From NCBI RefSeq assembly GCF_034047335.1, contig NZ_CP139137.1:1550001-1614000 (forward strand): a DNA stretch of 64,000 nt. Direction: 5' to 3'. A program made the translations under genes and the position numbers. Position 1 is the first letter of the stretch. Each line of letters opens with the position of its first letter. The stretch is from Chryseobacterium sp. JJR-5R (GTDB taxonomy: Bacteria; Bacteroidota; Bacteroidia; Flavobacteriales; Weeksellaceae). Of the stretch, positions 34,663 to 43,581 are shown in pieces. The notes beneath the pieces were generated by a model that saw nothing but the letters and a program-made list of their open reading frames with translations, was not told the origin of the DNA and searched no databases.

Positions 34663-36798
34663 TTATGCCGGATTATTTCTGGCCTTTTCCAAGTCCCAAA
34701 CTCGGTGATTGGCTATTGCATGGATAAATGATTCATCAGGATTGGTATGATCGGAAGTGATAATTGCAGAATCCTCATGTTTTTTATTCTTTACATTGCT
34801 AGCGTTATAGATATCATCCGTGTCCTGGCCAAAGTAGATGGCTTTACAATGTTTGTATGCTTCATTAACAAACAAAAGCGTTCCCGGTTTATTATCTTCA
34901 TCCAACAGGTTTTCTGCTGACTGCTTACCGCTGCAGATGTATAAGGCATCAAAACAGACACTTGCTGTACTCGTGAGGGAGTGTTTTGGATGAAAAGTTG
35001 TTCCATCATCTCCTTTTACAGCAGCAAGGCTTCCTGCGATAATCTGTACAGTTGCCCCTTCTTTTTCAAGTTTTGCCTTTAAATCGCTTACGTCTTTTGC
35101 ATGCACTCCGTTTTCCATGATAAAACCGATAACCCGGCTTTTTATGGTATCTTTAACTGTATTCTTCATGCTTAAAGCATCAGAACTCTTGGTTGCAGGC
35201 TCTTTTTCAGTACTCTGAAGTGTTTTTGGATCAGCGTCTGCAGGAATGCTTCCGTTAGGCTGTTCTAACACCGTTACACTTACACCCACTTTTTTAGCAA
35301 CTGATGCTGCTAGCTCTTTATTGATAAAATTCAGTTGACCGACAACTCTTTCACGGATGGCAGGAATGGTAACTTTAGACAGTTCAAAAATCAATGCATT
35401 TTGAAGATGCGTTTTTTCAGGCCCGGACTGGCTGTTGTAAAATAATTTTGCCTGAGAATAGTGATCAACAAAGCTCTGGCTTCTTGCCCTGATTTTCTTA
35501 CCATCAATCCGCTCTTCATGCGAAGTGAATCCACCGTCCTTCATCATTGACTGGAAAGGACACCCTCCGCCTAAGGTATTCGGTTCATAACTAACCTTTC
35601 CTTTTGCAATTTGCTGGCGCATATGCCCGTCTCGCTGATTATTGTGAACGGTATTGACAGACCGGTTAATAGGTATTTCATGAAAATTCGGAGATCCCAG
35701 TCTGGATAACTGGGTATCGGTATAAGAAAACAGCCTTCCCTGCAGCAATGGATCATTGGAAAAATCTATTCCCGGAACCAGATGTCCCGGATGAAAAGCA
35801 ATCTGCTCAGTTTCTGCAAAAAAATTATCAGGGTTTCTGTTCAATGTCAGGGTGCCCACCAATTGAACCGGTACTTCTTCCTCAGGAATCAGTTTTGTAG
35901 GATCCAGTAAATCGAAATCGAATTTGTGCTCATCTTCTTCAGGAATAATCTGTACACCAAAATCCCATTCCGGAAAAGCACCGTTTTCAATGGCTTCCCA
36001 AAGATCCCTTCTGTGGAAATCCGAATCTTTTCCTGAAATTTTTGTGGCTTCATCCCAGGCTACTGAATGTACTCCTAATTTCGGCTTAAAATGAAATTTT
36101 ACAAAGTGTGTTTTTCCCTCTTCGTTTATAAATTTAAAGGTATGGACACCAAAACCTTCCATCATTCTATAGCTTCTTGGAATTGCCCTGTCACTCATTG
36201 CCCACATAATCATATGCATGCTTTCCGGCATAAGCGAAATAAAATCCCAAAACGTATCATGTGCGGATGCTGCCTGCGGAATGGCATTATCAGGTTCAGG
36301 TTTTACCGCATGGACCAGATCCGGAAATTTAATTGCGTCCTGGATAAAAAATACCGGAATATTGTTTCCTACCAGATCATAATTGCCTTCTTCAGTATAA
36401 AACTTGATAGCAAAACCTCTTACATCTCTGGCAAGATCAGTACTTCCCGCACTTCCCGCAACAGTAGAAAAACGGACGAAGACAGGTGTTTCTTTCCCTT
36501 CTTCAGACAAGAAGTTTGCCTTGGTATATTGTGCCAGGCTTTTATTGATCTTAAAAACTCCGTGTGCTCCGGAACCTCTTGCATGTACAATTCTTTCAGG
36601 AATTCTTTCATGATCAAAATGAGTGATTTTCTCCCTTAAGATAAAATCTTCCAATAAGCTGGGCCCTCGCTCTCCTGATTTAAGCGAATCCTGATTATTA
36701 TTAATTTTCAATCCTTGATTGGTCGTTAGAGCCTGATTATCATTTCCTGTGGTGAAGTTATCCAGCTGTTCTAATTTTGGATTAGAATTTTCTTTCAT
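34663..36798 (-). CDS. katE: Large-subunit catalase (KatE/HPII-type)
   Basis: This 711-aa protein decomposes hydrogen peroxide. The distal-side His is in ERIVHARGSGAHG (His72), the catalytic Asn in DLVGNNIPVFF (Asn145) and the proximal Tyr ligand in RLFSYTDTQLSRLG. The C-terminal ~150 residues (RVIGFIMENGVHAKDVSDLK, CFDALYICSGKQSAENLL) form the DJ-1/PfpI-like flavodoxin domain that marks clade 2 large-subunit catalases. Length is within the family range. The gene is monocistronic and divergent from the acyl-CoA dehydrogenase cluster. The 360-nt intergenic region likely contains its promoter, but I see no clear regulator site. Confidence 0.96.
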   Translation of the reverse strand: MKENSNPKLEQLDNFTTGNDNQALTTNQGLKINNNQDSLKSGERGPSLLEDFILREKITHFDHERIPERIVHARGSGAHGVFKINKSLAQYTKANFLSEEGKETPVFVRFSTVAGSAGSTDLARDVRGFAIKFYTEEGNYDLVGNNIPVFFIQDAIKFPDLVHAVKPEPDNAIPQAASAHDTFWDFISLMPESMHMIMWAMSDRAIPRSYRMMEGFGVHTFKFINEEGKTHFVKFHFKPKLGVHSVAWDEATKISGKDSDFHRRDLWEAIENGAFPEWDFGVQIIPEEDEHKFDFDLLDPTKLIPEEEVPVQLVGTLTLNRNPDNFFAETEQIAFHPGHLVPGIDFSNDPLLQGRLFSYTDTQLSRLGSPNFHEIPINRSVNTVHNNQRDGHMRQQIAKGKVSYEPNTLGGGCPFQSMMKDGGFTSHEERIDGKKIRARSQSFVDHYSQAKLFYNSQSGPEKTHLQNALIFELSKVTIPAIRERVVGQLNFINKELAASVAKKVGVSVTVLEQPNGSIPADADPKTLQSTEKEPATKSSDALSMKNTVKDTIKSRVIGFIMENGVHAKDVSDLKAKLEKEGATVQIIAGSLAAVKGDDGTTFHPKHSLTSTASVCFDALYICSGKQSAENLLDEDNKPGTLLFVNEAYKHCKAIYFGQDTDDIYNASNVKNKKHEDSAIITSDHTNPDESFIHAIANHRVWDLEKARNNPA

Positions 36799-37159
36799 AT
36801 CTATAATTAATTTTGTTATCTTCTTAATGAATGTTCAACAATGAAGCCAAAATATCTTTATTGCTGAAGTATTGCTTATATATTCTGATACGGGAAAATT
36901 ATCAATTGAATAATCCTGTTTTAATCGTTTGGATTTTTATCATTATGTAAGTCCTACACTGCAACCGGCTCTGTTATATTTTTATTTTTCTTGTCTTTCA
37001 TCAGTACATATTTCCTTGTTATTATATCCCGCGATATTATGCAGCTGATTATTGAGGCCATATTTAGATAATGGCATTAAAATGGGTGATAAGAAACCAT
37101 AATAATCAATACGGTTGATTACTTTGTTCAGTTTTTACAAATAATTTATAATCAAAGAT
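36799..37159. other. Divergent intergenic region, catalase / acyl-CoA dehydrogenase
   Basis: About 360 nt without a coding frame. It presumably contains both promoters. No convincing operator or RNA structure was found by eye. Confidence 0.5.
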
Positions 37160-38338
37160 TTGAAATACACCTATAATAAGTCAGAGTTAGCAGGTTTGAT
37201 AACTTCTTCACAGGTAATCGGTCATAATTCTATTAATGAAGCGGCAGAAACGGATTCTGTAGATTCTTTTCCTGTTCTTGCCGTATCGGAATTGCGATCC
37301 AAAAAACTTCTGACCGCCAGTATTCCTCCAAAATATGGAGGATCAAATCTGGGCTTGGCTTCCGGAACGAATCTGGCATTGCTCACAATTTTAAAGAATA
37401 TCGGTAAAGGAAACTTGGTAGTGGGAAGAATACTTGAAGGTCATATCAATGCCCAGATTTTAATTAATCAGTTTGGCACTAAGAAGCAGAAAAAGATTTT
37501 TGCAGCAGATGCATTTAAGGGAAAAATTTTCGGTGTTTGGAATACACAGGCCGATGACGGCACTTACTTATCAGAAAATAATCAGGGTACCTATTACCTG
37601 AACGGCACTAAAACGTTTGCCACCGGAACGGATTATGTGACCCGGCCTTTAGTAACTGCTGCAATGAAAGACGGGTCCTGGCAGATGTGTGTCGTGCCTT
37701 TGGATAAGGTAAACGTTAAAAGTGATCCGGCCTGGTGGAATCCGATGGGCATGAAGGCAAGCAGAAGTTTTAAAATGACATTCCTCGAATCACATATTCC
37801 GAAAATCAACTTGTTAGGATCTTCAGGAAATTATTACCAACAACCAGGGTTCAGCAGCGGTGCAGCGCGCTTTGCAGCAGTACAGTTAGGAGCAGCTGAG
37901 CGATTATTAGATGAAACAAAAAAATATCTGGTTAGCCTAAACAGAACCCAGGATCCTTTTCAGAGAATGCGCCTGGCTCAGATGGCTATAGCGGTAGAAT
38001 CAGGAAATCAATGGTTGCATGCTGCAGCACTGCGTATGGATTATTATATAGAAAGACCTACGCAGGATAATGGAGAAGGGTTTGTAATCTATATCCATAT
38101 GATGCGTACCGCCATTGAACAGATTTGTACCGAAGTCATGACGCTGTGCCAAAAATGTATTGGTGCGCGCGGATTAAACGCGCCTTATCATTTTGAACGG
38201 ATTATCCGGGATCTCAGCACCTATTTAAGACAACCTGCTCCTGATGCAATTTTGCAGGATGTGGGTAAGCATATCCTGGAATCTGATGTTTCAACAGATG
38301 AAATTTGGAACCATAACTTTAAAAAAAGTAAAAAATGA
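37160..38338 (+). CDS. Acyl-CoA dehydrogenase family protein
   Basis: The 392-aa flavoprotein of the acyl-CoA dehydrogenase fold starts at TTG 37160, the only start that keeps the N-terminal helical domain. Family features are FGVWNTQADDGTY (flavin-contact strand), the substrate/FAD region GTKTFATGTDYVTRPLV, and a C-terminal helical domain with CQKCIGARGLNAPYHFERII and RDLSTYLRQPAPD. A catalytic Glu at the usual place is not obvious, so it may act on a carrier-bound or non-standard substrate. It overlaps the next PIG-L gene by 4 nt. The four-gene set (this, PIG-L, methyltransferase, glycosyltransferase) suggests a shared pathway for a modified glycoside or lipid, product unknown. Confidence 0.85.
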   Translation: MKYTYNKSELAGLITSSQVIGHNSINEAAETDSVDSFPVLAVSELRSKKLLTASIPPKYGGSNLGLASGTNLALLTILKNIGKGNLVVGRILEGHINAQILINQFGTKKQKKIFAADAFKGKIFGVWNTQADDGTYLSENNQGTYYLNGTKTFATGTDYVTRPLVTAAMKDGSWQMCVVPLDKVNVKSDPAWWNPMGMKASRSFKMTFLESHIPKINLLGSSGNYYQQPGFSSGAARFAAVQLGAAERLLDETKKYLVSLNRTQDPFQRMRLAQMAIAVESGNQWLHAAALRMDYYIERPTQDNGEGFVIYIHMMRTAIEQICTEVMTLCQKCIGARGLNAPYHFERIIRDLSTYLRQPAPDAILQDVGKHILESDVSTDEIWNHNFKKSKK

Positions 38339-39060
38339 ATCAAATAAATTATGAAAGTATTCCTTTAGCACCGGAGCAATGTGTTACGGGATTCGGTACT
38401 ACGCTTATTATAGCCCCTCATGCAGATGATGAAAGCCTGGGATGTGGAGGCGTTATTTCATTGTTGAGAAAATTCGGGCAGACGGTCTATATCGTTCTGC
38501 TCAGTGACGGTACGTTGTCACATCCGAACAGTAAGGAGTATCCTGCCGAAAGCCTGAAAGCCTTGCGGGAGAAGGAACTGCTTGATGCAGCCATGATTCT
38601 GGGGGTGCCCGAGGAGAATATTATTTTCTGCAGGTATAAAGACAGACATGTACCTTCAGTATATGATGAGGGATTCAGGGATTCAGTAGAGAAAATATCC
38701 AGAATTTTTGAAATCCTTGAGCCTCAAAGCGTATTTGTCCCGTGGCGCAGAGATCCGCATCCGGACCATCAGGCTGCTTTCCAGTTGATAAATGCCTGTG
38801 GTACGGGGAATGCAAAAATATATGAATATCCTATTTGGATGGAAGAACTTGGCCAAACGGAGGATTTGCCTACTGATGAAGAATCAATTCCTTTCCGGCT
38901 GAATATAAGCAGTGTGCTTGATAAAAAGCAGGAGGCTATAGCACAGCACCGTTCTCAAATTACGGATCTTATTACTGATGATCCTGCAGGATTCCGGCTT
39001 TCAGCTGAAATGCTCAGCCGTTTTAATGTACCTTACGAAACATTTTTTATATCAAAATAA
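38335..39060 (+). CDS. PIG-L/LmbE-type zinc deacetylase
   Basis: The 241-aa protein has the family zinc motif in IIAPHADDESLGCGG (AHxDDE-type) near residues 26-36 and the second zinc His in PHPDHQAAF. These enzymes remove N-acetyl groups from sugars such as GlcNAc-linked lipids or glycosides. It overlaps the acyl-CoA dehydrogenase gene by 4 nt (ATGA), and its stop shares the A with the methyltransferase start, so expression is coupled. It has no signal peptide, so it acts in the cytoplasm, unlike the long exported PIG-L protein at the left end of the window. Confidence 0.93.
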   Translation: MNQINYESIPLAPEQCVTGFGTTLIIAPHADDESLGCGGVISLLRKFGQTVYIVLLSDGTLSHPNSKEYPAESLKALREKELLDAAMILGVPEENIIFCRYKDRHVPSVYDEGFRDSVEKISRIFEILEPQSVFVPWRRDPHPDHQAAFQLINACGTGNAKIYEYPIWMEELGQTEDLPTDEESIPFRLNISSVLDKKQEAIAQHRSQITDLITDDPAGFRLSAEMLSRFNVPYETFFISK

Positions 39061-39644
39061 TGGAAGAGAAAAAATCTTTAAACCCAGAATATTTCAAGGA
39101 TGTATACGCTGCTAATGAAGATCCCTGGAATTTTGAAACCAGTGAATATGAAGCCGCAAAGTATTCGGTAACAATTGCTTCGCTGCCCGGGGAAAAATAT
39201 GAAAATGCATTGGAAATCGGCTGTTCTATCGGTGTCCTTACCCAGATGCTTGCAGAAAAATGCATCCGCCTGCTGGCTACAGATGTGTCGGAAAAAGCCC
39301 TTAATATGGCAGCTAAACGCTGTGCTGAGCTGGATAACGTATCTTTTCAGCTGCTTAGTTTTCCAAAGGAGCTCCCGAAGGGTCAATATGATCTGATTAT
39401 GATTTCTGAAGTGGCTTATTACCTTTCATACAATGACTGGGAGTATGCCATGAAAATCCTATTGGAAAGAATTCTTACAGGGGGACATATTGTCCTGGTT
39501 CATTGGCTCCCTGAAGTTCATGACTATCCGCAGACGGGGGATGAGGTGCATAACAGTTTTAAGAGATTCATGAAAAATAGAATGATCAATATTTCCTCAG
39601 AAAGAAGAGAGAATTACAGAATCGATGTCTGGGAAAAGCTGTGA
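39060..39644 (+). CDS. Class I SAM-dependent methyltransferase (NodS-like)
   Basis: The 194-aa protein has SAM-binding motif I in ALEIGCSIGVLTQMLAEKC (about residues 44-62), an acidic residue ending strand 2 (LLATDVSEKAL), and motif YDLIMISEVAYYLS. The N-terminal YFKDVYAANEDPWNFETSEY is typical of the nodulation-protein-S-like methyltransferases that act on an amino sugar freed by a deacetylase. This fits the neighbouring PIG-L enzyme. The last 31 bp overlap the convergent glycosyltransferase gene. Confidence 0.9.
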   Translation: MEEKKSLNPEYFKDVYAANEDPWNFETSEYEAAKYSVTIASLPGEKYENALEIGCSIGVLTQMLAEKCIRLLATDVSEKALNMAAKRCAELDNVSFQLLSFPKELPKGQYDLIMISEVAYYLSYNDWEYAMKILLERILTGGHIVLVHWLPEVHDYPQTGDEVHNSFKRFMKNRMINISSERRENYRIDVWEKL

Positions 39645-40795
39645 TCCGGGTAATGCTTAAGTTCCGTTTCTAAATCCTGGATTGCCGTGTCAATAGGAAC
39701 CTTTGGATATTTTTTAAGATGATGTGTCTGATGTAGTTTCAAAATTTCTTCATACCATGCTCCGAAATAGCAGTGATTATTAAAAGAATAATAAATTTCC
39801 TCATTGACATCAATTTCAGGAATTATATTTTTTATGCTTTGATTGAAATTAAATCCGGCCCGGTTCTTCGATTCCCATAAATCCATCAGCATCTTCTTCT
39901 TGACGAGCCTGTTGCTGACGGTATGAAATGATTCTGTAGTAAAGTTTTTAAAATGGTCCGGATTTTTCCACATATTGAGCTGAGATGATAACCCTACCGT
40001 TACTCTTCCAAGATATCTTGCAGAGGTATGGACTCTTACTTTCAGGCTATGCCGAATCTTGGCATCGATATTTTGCAGCCTGTCAAAAAATGCGCAATCT
40101 TCCAGATCATCTACTACGGGGATCCCTCCTGATTTTTTATAACAGTCAGTGGTAATCGCAAAGCTGCCATTAAAATGCTGATGGTGCCTTGGATAGGGAT
40201 CATGCGCGGAGCCGATGATTTTGCTTTCCAGTTCTGCAATTAAAAGCTGATACCGCTCATCCTTAAAATGGCACGCCCGGGTTAAGTTATCCAGGCATTC
40301 CAGTTCATCGTCATAAAGAAATATCCTGCCTCCGACAGCTTCTGCGCCGTTGTTTATTTCCCGTTGTGTCTGCGAGATCCAGTCTTTTGCTACGGTCGTA
40401 TCGCCATCTGTAGTCAGTATAATTCCTCCTCCGTTTTTAAGAAGCCTTGTATAGGCACATTCCATTAATTTTCTCCGTATGTAGCCGATATTTGCCTGGT
40501 GTGAAGGTAATATTGCTTCTTCCAGGTAGATATTCATATGTGGATGATTGCGCTGGAATTCTTTTATGCGCGCTGCGGAATCATCTGAACAATTGTTTGC
40601 CAATACTAAGATTTCGAATTCTTCCGGCTTGACAGGCTTTCCGGAAAGATCAACCTGCATGGCAAATGCAGTAAGATTCTTTAAAATATATGCTTCTTCG
40701 TCCTTAACCGGAATTACGACACATAATTTTACACCGGATAAGATTTCAAATCTAGTAAAGAAAGAATGATCAGGGGATTCAGTATCATTTATCAT
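39614..40795 (-). CDS. Glycosyltransferase family 2 protein
   Basis: The likely start is MINDTESPDHSFF (40795); an in-frame Met 8 codons upstream is less typical. GT-A fold signs are VVIPVKDEEAYILKNL (nucleotide-binding start), EILVLANNCSDDSA, the metal-binding region LTTDGDTTVAKDW, and a later acidic block IPVVDDLEDCAFFDRL. The protein is cytosolic with no membrane helices. It faces the three-gene operon tail to tail and overlaps the methyltransferase by 31 bp. It completes a set with acyl-CoA dehydrogenase, deacetylase and methyltransferase that could build an N-methylated sugar product. Confidence 0.9.
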   Translation of the reverse strand: MINDTESPDHSFFTRFEILSGVKLCVVIPVKDEEAYILKNLTAFAMQVDLSGKPVKPEEFEILVLANNCSDDSAARIKEFQRNHPHMNIYLEEAILPSHQANIGYIRRKLMECAYTRLLKNGGGIILTTDGDTTVAKDWISQTQREINNGAEAVGGRIFLYDDELECLDNLTRACHFKDERYQLLIAELESKIIGSAHDPYPRHHQHFNGSFAITTDCYKKSGGIPVVDDLEDCAFFDRLQNIDAKIRHSLKVRVHTSARYLGRVTVGLSSQLNMWKNPDHFKNFTTESFHTVSNRLVKKKMLMDLWESKNRAGFNFNQSIKNIIPEIDVNEEIYYSFNNHCYFGAWYEEILKLHQTHHLKKYPKVPIDTAIQDLETELKHYPDHSFSQTSIL

Positions 40796-41384
40796 GTGGC
40801 TAATAATATTTAGAAACAAATTATATATTTATTTGCAATTCTGATACCACCGGGGTTTTATTTATAGGCCAGAGCAGCAGACGAGCTGTAATGTGGTATT
40901 TAAACTTAAATACTGCAGGGAATGAAACGCTTATTAAACATTAAGATAGTAAAATTAAAATACACAATATCTGAAATCAAATAGCTTTGGCGGATGCATA
41001 AAAGGGAAAGGAACCAAAAGGCCTGAAACGGTTTTTATTATTTTTTCGAGTTTGCCATTTATAAGATAAACACCTGTAAACCGGCAGTTTGGTGAGTATT
41101 TCTTTTTAACCGCATATCTATAAAGTATTTGGCACCGTCAGAACCCGAACTCAGATATCCGCAAGCGCTCTTGGCAGAAAGTAGCAGGGAATAAATAGCG
41201 GAATGGAAAATAAATAATAGATTTTTCATAGGCATCAGTTTCCTGAGATGCACAAAAGAGTCTGATAGCATGATAAAAACATTTCAATTGCGTATTGGTC
41301 TGAAAGTTGTGATGTCAAAAATATCTGAGTAAATAATTTTTACTGATAATTCAGATTCAGAACCACATAAAAATAATATACATT
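40796..41384. other. Intergenic region with a possible decayed small secreted gene
   Basis: About 590 nt. On the minus strand (41238-41059) MKNLLFIFHSAIYSLLLSAK followed by CGYLSSGSDGAKYFIDMRLK looks like the beginning of a small exported protein whose end has been lost or frameshifted. Nothing else is coding. The last ~100 nt should hold the alcohol dehydrogenase promoter. Confidence 0.35.
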
Positions 41385-42479
41385 ATGGAAAAAAGTATTG
41401 TTAACAATGACAATAAATTCAGTGTAAAAGGTTTCGGCGCTTCCGGAAATTTGATCAATGGGAAATCATTAAAAGAAATGGATATTGTCCGGGACAAGCC
41501 TAAGTCAGATGAAGTACTTATTGAAGTCCTGTATTGCGGGGTTTGCCACAGTGATATCCACCAGGTAAATAATGACTGGAAAAATACAAGATATCCGTGC
41601 GTTCCCGGCCATGAGGTAATCGGGAAAATAATTGAAGTAGGATCTGAAGTTTCAGATTTTACAAAAGGCCAGATTATAGGAGTAGGATGTATGATCGACA
41701 GTTGCCAGGTCTGTGAATCGTGTAAAAACGGGGAAGAGCAGCTTTGCCTCGGAGAACATGGCGCTACCATGACTTACAACGGTTATTTCAATGATCCTGA
41801 ATCAGACTATAATACATTTGGAGGCTATTCCAGCCACATCGTTGTTAACAAGGAATTTTTACTGACACTTCCTGAAAAACTCGAGCTTTCCAGTGCCGCG
41901 CCTATACTTTGCGCCGGCATTACAACGTATAGTCCTCTTAAGAAAGCCGGCATCGGAAAAGGTTCTAAAGTAGCCATTGTCGGTATCGGCGGTTTGGGGC
42001 ATATGGGCGTGCAGATTGCAAAAGCAATGGGTGCAGAAGTAACGGCCATTACCACAAAAAAAGAAAAGCAGGAAGAAATACTCGGGTTGGGTGCCGACAA
42101 GGTGCTGATTTCAGATGATAAAAAAGATATGGAAGCCAATGAATTGGCTTTTGATTTCATTCTGGTCACTATCCCTTATGGTTTTGATATCAATCCTTAT
42201 ATACCGCTTTTAGGTGTCAAAGGTTCGCTGGTAACAGTAGGCCTTTTGGGGGATTATGAGAAACCGCTCAACAATATGGAAGTTGCAAAATTCAACAGGT
42301 CTGTTGGAGGTTCATTAATAGGCGGTATTAAAGAGACGCAGGAAGTTTTGGATTTCTGCGCAGAGCATAACATAGCACCGGAAGTAGAAATGATTAAGAT
42401 TGAAGATATTAACAATGCTTTTGATAAAATAAAAAATGAAGAAGTCCGCTTTAGATATGTCATTGATATGTCAAAGTAA
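41385..42479 (+). CDS. Zinc-dependent NAD(P) alcohol dehydrogenase (YahK/CAD-like)
   Basis: The 364-aa medium-chain dehydrogenase has its catalytic zinc site in CGVCHSDIHQ and PGHEVIGK. The structural zinc cysteines lie in GCMIDSCQVCESCKNGEEQLC-type spacing (residues ~102-122). The Rossmann motif is VGIGGLGHMGVQIAKAMGAEV. The CGVCHSDIHQxNNDW signature is typical of the cinnamyl-alcohol/aldehyde reductase group that reduces a broad range of aldehydes with NADPH. The gene stands alone, with a strong hairpin terminator at 42604-42641. Confidence 0.94.
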   Translation: MEKSIVNNDNKFSVKGFGASGNLINGKSLKEMDIVRDKPKSDEVLIEVLYCGVCHSDIHQVNNDWKNTRYPCVPGHEVIGKIIEVGSEVSDFTKGQIIGVGCMIDSCQVCESCKNGEEQLCLGEHGATMTYNGYFNDPESDYNTFGGYSSHIVVNKEFLLTLPEKLELSSAAPILCAGITTYSPLKKAGIGKGSKVAIVGIGGLGHMGVQIAKAMGAEVTAITTKKEKQEEILGLGADKVLISDDKKDMEANELAFDFILVTIPYGFDINPYIPLLGVKGSLVTVGLLGDYEKPLNNMEVAKFNRSVGGSLIGGIKETQEVLDFCAEHNIAPEVEMIKIEDINNAFDKIKNEEVRFRYVIDMSK

Positions 42480-42603
42480 TCAATACCTCTTTTAAAATTC
42501 AGTGCAGATTTCACCGTTTGCACTTTTGATTTTCAGATGGTTTTGTAAACATTGTAGTATGCATTTGCCATACTATACAAAGTATCGGATCATTCTATAA
42601 AAC

Positions 42604-42641
42604 AAGCAATAAATCCTGACGCTCGTCAGGATTTATTGCTT
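42604..42641. terminator. Long perfect hairpin, probable terminator
   Basis: AAGCAATAAATCCTGAC pairs perfectly with its mirror copy around a 4-nt loop (17-bp stem), 125 nt after the dehydrogenase stop. The U-rich tail is weak. Confidence 0.7.
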
Positions 42642-42915
42642 AAATAAAAAGGAGTATTCTGAAAAGTGATATTATTTTCCATGATATGTATGAAATGCGG
42701 CTGCAGATGTTCAGACGGCATTGACTTTCTGTTTTTATCTTGGTGCAAACAAGATTCTGTGTTGTAAAGATGATAAGCATATTGCTATGCCTCTGGGATA
42801 CAATGGGTTATTCATCAGTATAAATATAAAAGTGTATTAATATTCTAATTTTTTCATTTTATGTATATTCTGGCATATGTATTGTCATACCCAATAAACA
42901 TCAAAAAACAAAATT

Positions 42916-43275
42916 ATGAGCGATCAACAATCTGAATTAGAACACGTTGAAAAAACAATCGAACTGGTAGAAACCGGTATTGAAAAAGAATCCAAGACAG
43001 GGGCTGCACCCAATATCACAAGCTGGATCAAGATCCTTGAAGGCCGCCGCGGGTATGCACCCATTCTCCATGATTTAGAAAAATTGAAGGATGCCATGTC
43101 TGAGAAAGACAACAAAAAGATCTGCAGCCTGCTGGAAAAACTGGGGAATGCCACCGTTGAGGCTGCTGAAAAAGCAGAAAATGAAAAAGACAGCGCATCT
43201 GTTAAGAAGTTGGGAAAAGGTCTTCTGAAAATTTCGAAATTGGTTGAAAAATTAACAGGAGAAAAGAACAAGTAA
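42916..43275 (+). CDS. Hypothetical helical protein, 119 aa
   Basis: Soluble, all-helical, highly charged protein (EHVEKTIELVETGIEKESKT, WIKILEGRRGYAPILHDLEK, SVKKLGKGLLKISKLVEKL). No signal peptide, and no recognised domain. Start context and coding composition are good, and an intrinsic terminator follows at 43319-43349. The preceding ~430 nt hold the long hairpin at 42604 and no gene. Confidence 0.75.
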   Translation: MSDQQSELEHVEKTIELVETGIEKESKTGAAPNITSWIKILEGRRGYAPILHDLEKLKDAMSEKDNKKICSLLEKLGNATVEAAEKAENEKDSASVKKLGKGLLKISKLVEKLTGEKNK

Positions 43276-43318
43276 TTACGGGTACAGTATATTTATAAAC
43301 TATATTGTATTGCGACTA

Positions 43319-43349
43319 AGCCATTCAGATTGTCTGAATGGTTTTTTGT
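43319..43349 (+). terminator. Intrinsic terminator
   Basis: CCATTCAGA-TTG-TCTGAATGG followed by TTTTTTG. Confidence 0.9.
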
Positions 43350-43581
43350 TTATTGTGCAGGAAATTATCCATTGAGAATGCAAATACCTAAGACATTATG
43401 AAGGTTGTGGTTGGTGCAAAACAGATTTCTGCGGATATCTTAATTCACCTTTCCATTATACCACCATCAGAGATAAATAAAAAGCAGATATTAGTTACCG
43501 GCATTAAAGCCAAAAACGAAATAATACCGGAAAACAGATTCGTTGTTAATGATAAAAAGGAAGATTTTATTAATGAACTGC

